Positions 13,301 through 27,485 of a stretch of DNA of 64,000 nt are shown piece after piece (position 1 is the stretch's first letter; the number at the start of each line of letters is the position of its first letter). The position numbers and the translations under genes are program-made. The stretch is taken from contig CACRXP010000548.1 of NCBI GenBank assembly GCA_902702965.1, positions 341,492 to 405,491 of the forward strand, in the 5' to 3' direction. The DNA is from Spirometra erinaceieuropaei. Its lineage: Eukaryota; Platyhelminthes; Cestoda; Diphyllobothriidea; Diphyllobothriidae. A model generated the notes under the pieces. The model was not told the DNA's origin. It was given only the letters and a program-made list of their open reading frames with translations, and searched no databases.

Positions 13301-16300
13301 CTAAATTAAGTAGTGGGGTGGAGTTGCACAACCTACCGTTGTCTCTTAGTGGTTTTCAAACCCGATGGACTTCACCTCAGCACATCAGCCATTCCACCCG
13401 AGCGCGCCTTAAGTCGACTTGACTTGAACTGGGGAATTGGCTTAACAAAAGGCAACTTGATTCGGTTCCTGTTTTGAGGGTTTGGGCATTTCGTGGACTT
13501 TTAGGAACAAAGCTGGAGTAATACCTCTCCACGCTCCTGACCAGTGGCGAGATCCTTTTCTCGCCTCTGCCGCTGGATGTCTGCATATTGAACATGAATA
13601 ACCAGACAGACGCTCACGCATGCTGAATTATCCCTTAGTCCGTGGACAGATTATGTCTGCAACCCCTGGCTGACTGTCTGCCTTCACGTCTTCCGGCGAG
13701 GGGACTCACGTGTCCTACAATACCTGGGCAATTTACTGACTCCGTCTCTGATGAGGGATTTGAGTGAGAATCCGAACCGTAAAACTAATGAAGCCCCTGT
13801 TCCAACGACCATGTCTCCTCTTTCACGTACCCGCCTTTTGCAGTCCCATCACCCAGCGAAAGTTTGCTTTTTATGCTGCAACAAATAATCAGTTGTCTTG
13901 TCTGTCTCTAACCAGCTCACGTTATTGTATCTATGCCAAGGTATCTCTGTGATTAGCCTGTCTATTAACAGGAAGTTTGTTAGCACCCAACATCGATCAT
14001 ACAGTCGGCACATAGTTTGAACCAACTGCGAACGCCATAGAAATGTTGCCAATCAGACGGTCACTGTCTACTGCCTCCCGAATGCATATAAAGAGAAATA
14101 GGTTTGTATTTTGGGACAATTATTTGCTCAATCGTACGGTCTGCTTTCTCCTCGAAGCTTTTACCTGCTGCAGATTGACCTAGTGTCCTCTTTTTCTTAG
14201 GCGGACAATTTGTATTTTGGTGTCCTTTTGCGTTGTTCGTTGCATCTTCGCATCTATCGTCCTCCAGAAGACCAACTTTACTTTTCCATCTTTAGTCCCC
14301 TAGCAGCCGCGACGCCTACGCCAGCAGAATCGTCAGGCCCCGAGGCTGACTTCATCAGTGAACACCGCCTACCCGCTACTCTGCCAGGGCACTTTTGGTT
14401 CCAACCAGCTCTCTGCTCAACTTCTCCAACCTCTGTCTCGCCTCTGCCGCTACCCTGGCCCACCGCAATGGAGTCCCTGCTGCCTCTGGAATCTGGCCTG
14501 ATGTGGGACATTGGCGATCAGGTTGCCCTGAAAAAATCGCATGTCCGCGCCAGTCTAGAATCGCCCTGGGCCTTCTTCAGCAGGGCAGTCTCTGCACTGC
14601 CCTTGCTTCGTCGCATCCTTGAGTCCACGGGCGTCTCTAAACCTGCCTTCGACTTTTTAGAGTGGTCCTCGGCCACAGACAACGTAGGTTCACCGTATTG
14701 AACAGGGACTGTTCCATGCAGTTCAAAAATGCTTAGTCAGGCAACTTCCCAGCCTCTCCTCTAGTTTTTTTTGACCTAAGCCCTTCCCTGGGCAACTCAG
14801 CGCCTTTTTTCACTGTCACATAGCTGACGTGCTTAAATCTATAAGGACGCGCTAAGCCAACTGGCCGGATAACTCGACCCTCCTCTCAAGGCTTCTGATG
14901 TGAGGTCCGAGCCGCCCTGGCAGAAGAGACCAGGTCGAGTGCGGTACACAGAGGCGGACTGCTTAACCTTGACTGTTAATGCATCCGCACCCAACTCCGG
15001 TCGTTTGTGCATTGTTTTGCCATCGGGGTAGCGTAGGTGAGCGAGGCGGCAGCGGTAGATTTTGCATAAGTCTTCCTCAACGGTGTTGCTGGGGCAGACA
15101 GTGGTGGACTGTGTTGCCTGCGATATTCCAGCTTTCGTCGCCCTGAGTAGTTTGTCTCTTTTTCCCCTTTCTTCTTTCCCCCATCTTGCCTTCCACCCAC
15201 CAGATTACTTTCGGCGGGAAGGATTTGCTTGGCATCTACAATCAGGATCTACTGCGCCACCGGTTGATCACTGCGGGCAGTCCCGTCACCCGCGCAGGTC
15301 ACAGCGTCTCCCACAAGTCGCTGCCCGCAAGGATTGCCAACTCGACCGAATTTGCTCCCAATGACGTGGCCTTTGTGCTGGACATTGAAAGTACCAGGCC
15401 AGCAAGTGAGATTATTGTCGGTTTGGTCATTGAACTGACCTCAGACGCGAACGCAAAGGAATCCAGTTGGCCGCGATTCGTCTCGGTAGGTTGGGTTTTC
15501 ACTGAACGGGTACTAACCTGCCATTGTGTCCATTCTGCGCCCATAAACACCGTCTTCTCCGACTTTCAGGTCTTTGGCCGTCGGATCGATGTGCACTTAT
15601 CAGAAAAGCAGCCGAAATCGCGCACTCTGGAGTTGCCTCTCTGTCTCGAGGAGATGTTTATTCCACAGACTCCTCTGCATCTCTGTGGTGAGTTTTTGTG
15701 GTTTGTTTCTGTACCAATAGTGATAGTAATCCAGTTACTAGACGTTGCCTGTCAATTTAATTTTGAGCTAAATTGCATGTTCTCTCTCCGCGCATTGTCA
15801 CCTATACATTTTGCCCATCCATCTTCAGCTAACTTATTTGTATTTGTTGATTAACTTGAGGGCTGTCACTGGTTTTCACTTTCTGCGGACTTTTGCCGTA
15901 GGACTCTAGTGCGTAGATATTTTGTAATTGTTGAAAAACACCAACTTACAGAAAAACACGACTAATTAGGGTTTTTATATATCCTGAGTCAGTTTCATCC
16001 CATGCCCCATCATTTACTTCTTGAGGTTCTATTGCGGACCCTGTAGCCACTTCTACTTGCAGATCTATCCGTACGAAGATTAACTAGAATGCATTATGGT
16101 GCAGTGGCGTTGTACTTGTGGTCTGAGGAACCAGGCTTGTTGATGGCAGTTCCAAGAAGCAGTTGAGAAGGAGACGCGATCGTTGAAACATGAGTTTTAT
16201 CTGTCTGACAATCCAAATTCACACTCGAATCCATCATTAGAGACAGCATCAGTTAAAGATGATGTTGGCACAGGGCTCACGACCACATGTTTAAGTTTGA

Positions 16301-19300
16301 CGAGATCGAAATTCTCGCAAGTCGCGAGCTTCTTGAGTCATGGCTCTCCGGCCTCCGGTCTACCAGCTAGGGTGGTAACCATTTACCATCTGTGTTTAGA
16401 CCTTGCCAGGGCAGCGTAATTACTCACGCGGGGAGCGATCGGTGTCGGTCGGCCAAATGACCCTGTTATTATCACCCCTATAAACACCCCAGGTTATGAA
16501 ATTGCGACCATTAGCGACTGGAATGTGGGCCACCAGGTCACAATTGCACCACGTGCAACCGTCTGCGATGAACGCGGAAACGGCCCATTTTCGTATGTAT
16601 GCTGTGGCGTAGCTGTTGTGCAACCATTACCCCCAATACCATTACGACTTAATTTTGCTCACTGTGTTGGATGGATTAGGGGACTTGGTGTGCGGTTGAT
16701 ACTGTGCAAGTCTTCTTTGTTGTTATCAATTTGCACTCAAAGCACCACCTCTGCCTGGCGTACCTATGATTATCATCTTGTCCGACAAATAAGCTGTCCG
16801 TTTACTAAGGCCTGAATACGGATTGAGCACCCGTACTTATTGTCTGATCTTCTGAATACCAGCTGGAGAACGTAACCATGTCCTGCCTGGACATCAGCGT
16901 CAATCCTCACACTCGGCGGTTATCACCAATACTTTTGCAGTGTTCATTTGCGCCTGAACTGGAGTATTGTAGCAATTTCTGTCCAGCATTCTTACATTTT
17001 GGTGGCTACACAACTGGATATGAAACTAGTCTGCACAGTGGCCAATTAAGCATTTCACCCTGACTTACACCTGCCACACACACACACATGTCTTTCCATC
17101 TGCCAGCCGAAAAAAACTTCTATTTCCACCGACTTGCTTTTGAATTACGGTAGTCATTCAGCCTTCGGAGTGAGTACGCCTCTGTAAGTGACTGCTCCTC
17201 ATTGTATTATCCAGTATACCTATGGCAGTCATTGTGGCCTACTCTTTGCTGCCAGCAATGCACACTGTCAGTCGCTGCACTATGGGGTCTGATTTGGCAA
17301 GTTTTTCTTAACGACACTTTTGGGTTTGTTGTCACTCTTGGCCCAGTTACAGTCTTACTTTATGCATTCTTTTCCCTCTCTCTCGCATACTCTGACTGCT
17401 TCTGCCTTGGACCTTACAGTTGGTCGGAGCAAGCACCCGGATGGACTGACTAGCATCGATACTGTTCGAGTCTACTCGGTGCCCCGTACCCATCTCGATC
17501 CCTCTCAATTGCTTTCTGTGGTAGTCGCACAAACAGAGGACAACAGCTCTGCGGAGTCCGGAGGTGGTTGTACACCGTCTGCAAAACGCGGTTAGTCCCA
17601 TGACCCAAACGTCTTTTCTCTGTTTACGCAGTTTGCTTGCCTTGACTGTTGGTTCCTTTTTTGTGGGGTCTGGTTTTCACGTGAGACTACCATCCACCGA
17701 TCTGGCCTTATTCGTGCGTGCAGCATGTAAGTTCCGTTTCGTCTCGGTCTCCTGTCCACCTACACCCTTCGCACAGCGACGACCGCTCAGCATTCGCGCA
17801 GTATTATCAGCCATGGGTGAAGCACAAATGTTCATTTCTGATCGGGGGAAGGGACCTTCGCCGCCCCGTTGCGCCTTGAGGCTCAATCTAAAGCCCTCCA
17901 GAGCTTTTGCATAGCGACCAATAATGACACAGGAGGACAGTACCTAGAAAGACAGGGGAGTCTGGGGTGACAACTTCTGGCTTACCAGTCATCGTCAGTC
18001 AGTCATACCTAGCCCCAATTTTGGGTAACCCATGATTCGGGCGTTCCTTTCCGCTATACTAAATATTCCCAATGGCAACCGACCGGACAACGGACTCGGT
18101 CTTCAATGTCATAGCGTTGGAAATTGGTTCTATCCGTTCCCATGCAGACTTGGCTCTTAAGTAAGTACAACTTCATGGAAACCACAGTTCATGTGACGGA
18201 GGGCATTCACAGTTGTCGCCAGGATTCGCAAGACATTCGTCGACATTTTTGTTGCTCTTACAAATGGAAATTGTTTCTTAAAGGAGTCTGCAGAACTAGT
18301 TGGCAAGGAGCATGGTCCAGGCCACTTCCTGCAGGGCAGCATGCCGACTTTTGAATGTGTATTTTTCCTCCCGCGTATATGAAATACTCGGGAGTTTGCA
18401 CTGTCTATTGACTGTAGCCACGCCTCCCCGGAGGTAGTTACAGAAGATGGACCCCCCATCGGGATGGGTTTACGAGTCCTCGGTTCTTGTCGCACAGAAT
18501 TTTAACACGCAGTCACTGGAACGACACTCGTGCAGGAAGCCCACCCTTGGGAACTATGCAAGTTTAGCAGCAACAACAACAACAACAACAACAAGAGCAG
18601 CTGAGCTCGTTCTTCTCTCGGTAAAACACGACCAAATTTTTTACGGGCACTGAAAGTTAGCGGATTGGCACACATTGTTCGGGGTTTAATTTGAGTCCTA
18701 GTGCACGGAGTTGGCTGGAAAGACGCACATTCAAACGCTAGCATAACCTCCCCTTAACGGTGGACATCGAGTTAAACTCCATACTCACCAGTTTTGCAGC
18801 CAGTCTTTTTATGGGTTTCGACGCACATTGCCGGAAGGTTAAGCTATCTTGACCCTAGTCCCGGATCTAGTCTTTCGACTTAAAAAGGGACTGGGGTGAT
18901 GCTGTCATCTGTGATCCGTTAATCGTTTTGCCTGGGCTGGGAAGCCGGCGGATAGGATATAGTCTCGAACACACTGGTGGAAGCCTGCTGCCAAGTTGGC
19001 ACATGCCTCTTCCTTATATTCATCGTCGTCATCATCATCCTATTAAATTCTCGCGACATTACGAACATCCTGGAATGCAATAATCTTTCTCACTGTCAGG
19101 TCGCCTAACCGATTTTTGTCACAGCAATGATTAAGTCCTCACTGACCTCCCTCTACAGCTGGTCTCTATAACGCTGCCCTTGTGAACTGGATGGACCGCA
19201 TCTTGACCACTGGCTTTATTACCGACGCCCTGCGCAATCATGCCGGAGCGCCTTCGCGACCCGACTGCGCTTTTGTCTCGCCAACCTACGAGACAAGTGA

Positions 19301-22300
19301 CCTGGCCGTCCTACTTAGCAGCTGTTCCTCCTCATCCGACCAGAAGTCTGTCCTTCAACCCGACTACTCTGCCCTACTGAGCTCCCTGTGTGCCTTTCTG
19401 TCCTCCTCTCTCAGTCTTAACTACAGTGCTAAGGTGAGTATGTCGCCGCCCCATCATCGACTATATTAACCCTGTTTCGTCCTCTTCATTTTTGTCCCTA
19501 TTTCTAGTTTTCACGTCCGACCCATTCTCTGTGTTGTAGGATTATGCAGAAAACTCATCAAATGCCTGCGTCCTGCCGACAATCTCGAGAGAACTCGAGC
19601 CGCTTGCAGTTGACTGTCTGAAGAAGGTCTCCATCAACACCTTCTCCGACTCTCCCCATCTCTCCCGCTCCTCTGCTTCCTACGGTCTGGCCTCTCGCCT
19701 TCTTCGCCTCTGCTCCACTCTGGCAGTCTCCTCAACTACGGCCTTAGCCTCACTCGAGCTGACCTTTAATCCCGACTCCTTCCTGATCTCCTTCGCTTCC
19801 GAGGCCAAATCAGCTCCGGCCCCCAACTTGAGACGCCTCAGCAGCTGTCTCAAACGTCTGGCTAGCCTGCTTCAACACAAGCACGAGTTCTCATTGGCTG
19901 GTGATGGCCCTTCACTGTCCTGCGCGCCGACGTCGGCTTTTGACTCCGCTATGTGCGATATCATCCACGGTGCAGTGCCGGTCCTAGAAACTATGCTCTC
20001 CTCCAGCGGGCCCTGCGTCAGTGCTGCCAGCCTGGGTGTTAGTCGCCCGGGTGTCAGTCTGATCGCCCCGCGACTACACGCCAACCTTGACATCTTCTCC
20101 GTCCTGCAGCCTCTCGTCAGAGCTGCCTTCTATCTGCTCGCGGATGCGTTGACTCGCCGTCGCCAAAAAAGAGAGAGCTCGGTGGGTCAGAGGGCTGCGG
20201 GAGACCCAGTCTCACAACTGGCTCGACTTCTTTTCCGTCTTTTGATGCACGAGAATATTCAGGTGAGCAGTGGTATTCAGGTCTTGGCCACTTTTTGTTC
20301 CTTCTGTCTGTTTCACGTTAACTTAGGCATTTTCTACCCGGGTTTCGCTGGGTCCGTGGGAATTCTTAATCACAGTCTTACACGCGTGCAAAAGGATGAT
20401 AGTTAGACCGACGCATCCGAATATGTCTACGCGCTGACTTGCGCGTGAATTAGTTTATAGTGAGGGTAGACTTGTGCGGCATCTACCGCCCCCCCTCCTC
20501 CTCCCCACCTGGATCTGGTGTCAAGACAGAGTCAAGGAGACCGGGGACGGGTTGGGCGCAGGTGGGTGGCAAGGCCGAACTCGCACCTTGGCACTCCATT
20601 CCACACCCTCCGATCTACAAAAAAACACTCGACCAAGATTTTGACCAACAACAACAACAGAAAGGACGTGAATGACTGGGAAGCCATGCGCACGGCCTGT
20701 GTGCCCAGCGAGAGCGCAAACGCCTCTACCGACAGGAAACGAGGTACCAGAGAGCTGTCAGCACACATCAGTACCCACCCCATATGCGTGAGACTGCCAC
20801 AGATCACTTTAAGAAGGAGTCCTGACAGCCATGCTCTCAGCCCACCAGTTCGCCACTCCGCAAAAACACACAACAGCGGGGACTGAGTTGAGGCGTCTGT
20901 CGGCAGTCCTCCAAGCCACGGCGCTTGACGCACCGTAATAGTCTCAGGCTTGCATCACACATGCAGCAGAGGAGTCACATGGAGAAGGAGCTGTGAAGCA
21001 CAATTCCCATTTGAGGGAGAGGTGTCAATCTAGTGCTTGCGTCGTGTGGCGACGGATAATGGTGTGTTGTGCAGGCTCTGATGGGGGAAGGTGTGGTGAC
21101 GTAGTATAGCCGGCGGTTTTCTACCGCAAGTTTTCGCAAATGCGCATGTGGCCTAATAGGCTCACGCGGCGTCCGCCTCATGTATTCAACGATACTATCC
21201 TCAATCCAGTTCTGTTGCCCACCTGAAGGCGTCAAAACCTGGCTCGGCGCAGTTCGTCAAGACATGGGAAAGTTCACATTCCCCTGAGGAGTCGATCTCA
21301 CTGAAAAACACGTGCACGCGTTTCCCACGCTGCATGCAGCGAAATGTGCGCTCGACAGCGTCCCGCAATGGCTATGGCTACAGAGCTCCCGTCAGATCTG
21401 ATTGGTCCATGTCTGCGAGAAGCTGCTCGGCTCTTCTAAAACCTTCTCCTGAAGTTGACTGGATAGAATATTAGCCAGCCTCAGCGGGATGCGGTAGATA
21501 CGGAGACAGCGTCATGTAGGTTTTAATACATTTTCTCGTTGCCGATCTTGTTCTCATTCTCTGTAGTCGAGTGCCCACAGGCTACGTGTGAGTACCAGGC
21601 CGGGTCATAACAGGTTCTTGCACCTTTTATATTAGATCTCACCCGCTGGAGGTGAGAATTGATCGAGCCCTCCAGATCCGCTGCCGCAGATCGACACGCG
21701 TAGAGGGGTACAACTCTCGACTTCGTCGAGACAGGTTAGATCCGGCATGAATACAGCTATAGCAAGTGCAGCTGACGGACTAACTCGACCTCCCTAAGGG
21801 CTGTTAACCAGGTTGCAATGGTTGCACCTTAATCTGGACTTGATGGCGAGTGACATCGATGCGATATCCGGGGCCTCTTTCCGATGTCCGGCTCACGTGC
21901 GCGTGAGGGTGGGCACGTGGGTGGCGCGTGCAGACGGGATAGTTGGTCACGTCAGCCACCAGCACCAGCACTTCTTCGCAGTCCTTTTTTCGGTCAGATG
22001 TGGTTATGTAGCCGCACCTGAGAACAGTTGTTGGGAATGTGTGGTTGAACTTTGAGTGGTTGCGAAATAGTTGCCCCAACTCTAAGCCCTAACCCTGGAA
22101 CATCTAACACGAAAGTTAGAAGGAGACGACAGGCCGAAAGTCAAGAAGGACCACCGGCATTGGTCCGGAAAAGTTAGGCACGGCAACAAAGAAACAAGGC
22201 CGCCAACAGAACACACACCGCAACGCACAGCAACACCATGCCAACGTAATTACACCAACTCAAAATAATTAAGTAGGTCAACAGTATTGTGTCCATCAGG

Positions 22301-25300
22301 TGCGTCCACATCTTACCCATTTTTGTTTGTTTTGCCTTTAGAAACATGCCGAATATGGGAATAAAGGGGGAGTTGATTGTGGCTCGAATTGGCATCAATA
22401 TGAACAACTTCGTATGCGACTTGTCGTCACGTCATCATTGAGACAATGGTGGACCTCGTCGCTTCCGACGGCCTAATTTCCTAAAGTACCATAGCAGTCA
22501 CGCTAATGGTTAGATCCAATCTAATGCCACAAAGTGGCCGCGGTTCACTTTCGGGTTGAAGTGCTCTACCAAATCGTGTGTGGGCGCGTGAACGTGTGAG
22601 AGTGCATGTCTGTGTCCAGCTTGCAAAATCGACTAATGGATAAGGTGATGCGGGCAATTCTCTGGCCGTTTGGTCATGCTTATGTCTTCCTGTTGCCTTT
22701 TCCGGAGGCTGTGATCGAACGCCTTCTGGTCTACCGGCGGAGACCAACGGTCCTTTTTGTTAGGTTAGGGCGTTATTCTTAGCTCTGGTCTATGTCCTGT
22801 CCTCCCACACACAGAGAGAGAGACACTGTGTTTTGGCACTCACTGGGGCGATTAAATTGCCTGTGGCGAGCATGTACGTCGCCATTGTCAGCCTCAGGTT
22901 GGGGTATAGTCTGCCATCCTCACTAGCTGAGCGGCCAGTTTCACCTAATCTTAGGTCTGCAGTCTATTTATGTTTGCTTTGCGTGATCTGTCATGCCACA
23001 AACTGATCGGGTGTCCACGGCATGTGTCATACACCCCCCCCCCCGTAGTAAATGCTTTGGCATGACCCTCATCGGAAGCTGACGCCTTTTCGATCTCTCT
23101 CAGTTTCGAGTGGCTTAATTGTGCCCTTATCAATTATCTATATCCTACCAGTTGATCCAGATGGACCACTGTACGCCTTTCTGACAATTACACTTTATGC
23201 AAGCGAGAAGCGCATGCAGTTAAAAGTGGTACCATAGAAGTTTTAAAGTTTTCTTAATGACTAACGAATTCAATTTAGACGCAATCGCCATGTAAAGCGC
23301 ACAACTTTTGTTTTATCTGCCGTCTGTTCTTTCCCTGCGAAGGTTGCTGTGCATACCCGGGATCTGCTATGCGGCTGTCTCACTTGTCTACTTCCCGGCA
23401 ACCACCACCTCTCCATCGCCCTCTTCGAACCCGACTCATCAGACGCCGAAGCTCCCACCTCGCCCGACAAGCAGACCACGACATCGGTGACCACCGAAAC
23501 AGCTCCCGAGCAATCCACAAAGCAGCCGAGTCAAAAACCCTCCGCGGGAGCCGAAAAGACGAAGAAGGCACCGGCCGGCAGCGCGAGGGCCGTGGGAGGT
23601 CTGCGTCGTAATCAGCCTACGGCCGTGGGCGGCTCATCGGCTAGTAGTGTCAGCCGTCGTATACGGCGTCTGCAGGACGCAGAATCCGATCTTGAGGCGC
23701 TGGGCATTGAGGTGGCCGAACTGCTACAACTTCTGAACGATGACATGCGCTCGCGTCTTCGATTGGCCGGCGCTCATGCCGAATTGTTGGATCTGCAGGC
23801 GGCTGCCGCGGAACTGCAGTTACGAACCCGACAGCATCGTGCGCATCATCAGGCCGCGGACAGTATGACAGATAGCACCGATCCGATTGTAAGTTTTGTC
23901 GTGCTGCTTTCGGCTTTACTTGCGCTTCTATCATCAACCCGGAGCGCGCTACCTTGCGCCATTCCTGTTTGTTGTGTTGACTCTGGCCTCTTTGTTTCAG
24001 TGGTTTATGGACGAATTTAGTGAAGTGGATGAGGATGAGGGCGGTAACGCGCAGACTTCACGCACCAGACAGGCTGCTTCAAACGGCGTATCCGAGAGCT
24101 GGGAACTTGGCGCGGCCAATTCTCGTGAAGAAGGCAGGCGCGCTGCCGAAGCAGACTCCAGGGAAACTGCTGTTACAACCTCAGACCACAGTTGCGCAGC
24201 AGACGAGGACTACGACGATGAAGACGACGACGATGAGGACGACGACGATGATGATGAGGATGAGGACGATGATGATGATGATGACGATGACGAAGATGAT
24301 GATGACGATGAGGATAATTCTAGTGAGGAAGTGAATGCACCGGAACCTCAGCTTGTTGCCCACTCAGGCACCCTCGATCCTATGGAATTCGTCTACGTCG
24401 GTGAGGATTCCGCTGGACAGCAGGCTTCTGATGAGAACGGGGACTTGACGGAGCGCATGGCGCGCATCCTGATACAGTGCTTCCAGGATTCAGCTTCAGC
24501 TGCGGCAGAAAGCACACCTGGTGCGAGTCGACGAAGTCCACCGAATTTGGATCCCACAGACAGCAGGGCTGCCCAGATGCTAATCAGCACCGAACTACAG
24601 TCAGGACTCCCCGCGCGACCTGCCGATCAAGACACTCCCGCCAGTGCGAATAACTCACCTGCTAACCAGCCACCTCCGGAAAACGATCCGTTGAGCAGCA
24701 TGGGCATTGCGGGCGCCCTGGAACTAGTCAATCAGGCTTTAGGGTTGGGCTCCCTGGAGGCGGACGACTCTATGCATGAGTATTTGTCTGAGGATGCAGT
24801 AAGTTTTCTGTGACCTTTTCTCCACTTACACTCTCCAGTCATACGTCAATGCCCTAAACTTCTACTTTTTTCGACAGATCGTCGCGTATTTAGGTCATTG
24901 CGTATTGGTCGTCATCTCCATCTTAGTCTTGCGTGTTTTGCAAAAGTAATCTGAAATCGTTGATTAAGATGCAGCAATTATAAGTCTGAGATGTCTTAAC
25001 ATGGGCAGGAACAACCAATTAGCCATGCAAACAACTGCCTCTCTCCGGTGTCTTCCCGTAGTTCGCCACGTGACTGAGTTAATCAGCAATGCCTATAATG
25101 TATTCATGCCCAATCTCTCTCTTTCCCCCTCTCGTTTTCCCACTTTGTGTCTTATGCGCCTGTGCCGGCGGGATTTTAGAAAAGAAATGCCAGGCAAAAC
25201 AATTTTGAGCATTGATATTTTGACTTTGTGTACTTTGGCATCCCTCCGCCTGCTTCGTCTGTCGTCCTCCGTTTTCTTACAGCTGCTCTTTTACGCATTC

Positions 25301-27421
25301 GTTGAGCCTTTTGAACGTCATATCCACGAAGACGTTTGCCGTCAAAGTTAATGCCCCTTAAATTATGTGAATACCACTTGAATAGTGACATTGTTCAGAA
25401 TCCATGCGCGACATAAGAAGTAGTTTTCAAAAACTGCCTATTGCCCTCAAAAATAAAGTGAAGAAAATTGTACTGGCTGCAGCGAATCCCATCGGTGCTG
25501 ATCAGTGAATTCTATTTCTTTATGCTTTTTTACTGTTGAATTGGAACTCGATCCTATCGGGTTCAGTAGCCAGCTCTCAGCTGGCCCAACCAGGGCGTGA
25601 GTGGGATAGCCCTATGGTCGCGAATCGCCGGGCAACTTGGTATTAGAACGCTTTCCTCTTGCACCACGATTCGAAGCTGGGCATCTACATCCACTGGTCG
25701 GCTTGTTACTTAAACGGGTCGCTGACATCTGAGCTTGTTGGGAAGCCCCTACTCTGGGAACTTCCTGTTCCATCGGGCAGCGCCTGTCAACTTAACGCTA
25801 GACAAACGTTTCAAGAACGTTTAGCCCTTTGCTTGCCAGTCCTGGACTTCCAGCAGTGTTCCTGCTTGCTATTCTTGGATTTTCGAATCTTCCACCGCCC
25901 TCTCCCCTCCCATCGCCCTTTACCCCTCGCCCCCTGAAATTTAAATGCTACAACTTTCCCCCACCATTTCAGATGCTGAATCTGGCCTTGCAGCTGAGTC
26001 TTCAGGATCAAGGTGGCCCTGGGACAGCAGCCCTCATCGCGGAAGAGCAGGACTCCCGAGCCTCAGGCCGCACCGCCCCTCTGCCAGTTAGCACTCCTAC
26101 TCCATCCTCTGTGAGTTGTTCAGTCGCAGCTCTGCCACCTCTTTTGCCAAGTCGCTTGCTCCTTCGCTGATTGGTTCAGCTTATGCATGTTGATTATGGC
26201 TGTTGTTCATACTGCAAACTGTCCCTATAAATTCGACAGCATTTAAGATGCTCATATTGGAGTCAAGTTCCAGCCCCACTCGCTGCAACGCGTCTTGTTT
26301 AAGTCTTCAGAGCCCCAGTGATTCTCTCCTTAAGTTCGTCTACACACGTAGGAGGTGGCGGGACATAGACCAGTCCCTTTGCATAACCCCACAGAAAGAG
26401 ACCACACGATGTCAAGTCAGGCGGGCGTAGATTTACATTCCAATAGCACGTTGTCTTCATTAGGAGCATGTCCGACCCATAATCCCAGCAGTTTCTCATT
26501 GAGATATGCTTGCACTGTGAGTTTTCTGTGTAGTGGAGCCTGTCTCATTAAAAAAAAACCGGAATTACAAATGTTCACATGCCTAAGTTTCGTCAAGTGG
26601 CCAGTTCTGAAGCATCTCCAAATAGTTGTCGCCGGTCACCTTTCTCTCAAAGAGAAATGGCTCATACACACAGTTTTTTGAGATGGCGCAAAGCACACTC
26701 ACCTCTATTGAGCCCCTCAAATGCGAACATGTTGCCATTCGTATGGAATACAACCTCGTCACTGATGGCAGGACGGTTTTAAATGTCATCGTCCTCTAGT
26801 TTCCTTTGGACATCCTCACTGGACATTTTACGCGTTTGTTTGTCATCCGCCTTTAATGCCTGCACAAGCTGAAGCTTGTAGGGGAGCTAGTTGCAAGCGT
26901 TTTCTTAGGACACGCCAAGCAGTTGACTTAGGGATCCGGTTTTTTTGGCTTGGTCCTCACCCAGATTTCCTTGGACCACGACCAAATGCGTCGTGCACTT
27001 GGTTCCAATCTCTTCTGAAATTACTGGCCATTCAGATCCCTTCTTTCCGTCAAAAATAGCCCCCCTCTCTCTTGGGACTTCTTATGCCATGTCCAAATCT
27101 GCTTCCCTGTTGGGGCTTGTTTGTGAAATCTTGAAATAAATGCACGTTGCGCATTTACATTTGATTGGGTTCGGACGTACTCCAATGCACAAAGCGCTTT
27201 TTATGTTGCAGTAAGCGCCATATCTAAGCTTGAGTAGGTAAACATACGAAAGATTAGTTTTTTAAATGTGTTGACTCGTAGACATACTGCTAACGGTTGA
27301 AACAAGTTGATCTAAATTTGTTCACGTTATTTGTTGAGAAGGTGGCGTCACATTTCAGAACACCCTATACCACATCCATTACCATTGCTATTAGTACAAC
27401 CATGACAACCGCTGCTACTTA

Positions 27422-27485
<64 letters not shown>

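Larger units (their letters stand above)
9956..14200 (+). other. Intron(s), 4.2 kb, containing an unresolved small exon
   Basis: The exon before ends with one spare base, while the exon after opens on a codon boundary. A small exon of 3n+2 bases must therefore lie here, carrying the stretch before LRIY in human UBR4. I could not place it. The intron also holds a Penelope-like remnant (12085-12530) and a hammerhead-like copy (13748). The stretches 10000-12000 and 12650-13700 show nothing recognised. Confidence 0.65.

Noticed and set aside
24181..24363. Minus-strand open frame rich in Ile/Val
   Set aside because: It is the antisense of the GAY/GAR acidic tract in the UBR4 exon; the hydrophobic run is a by-product of the repeat.
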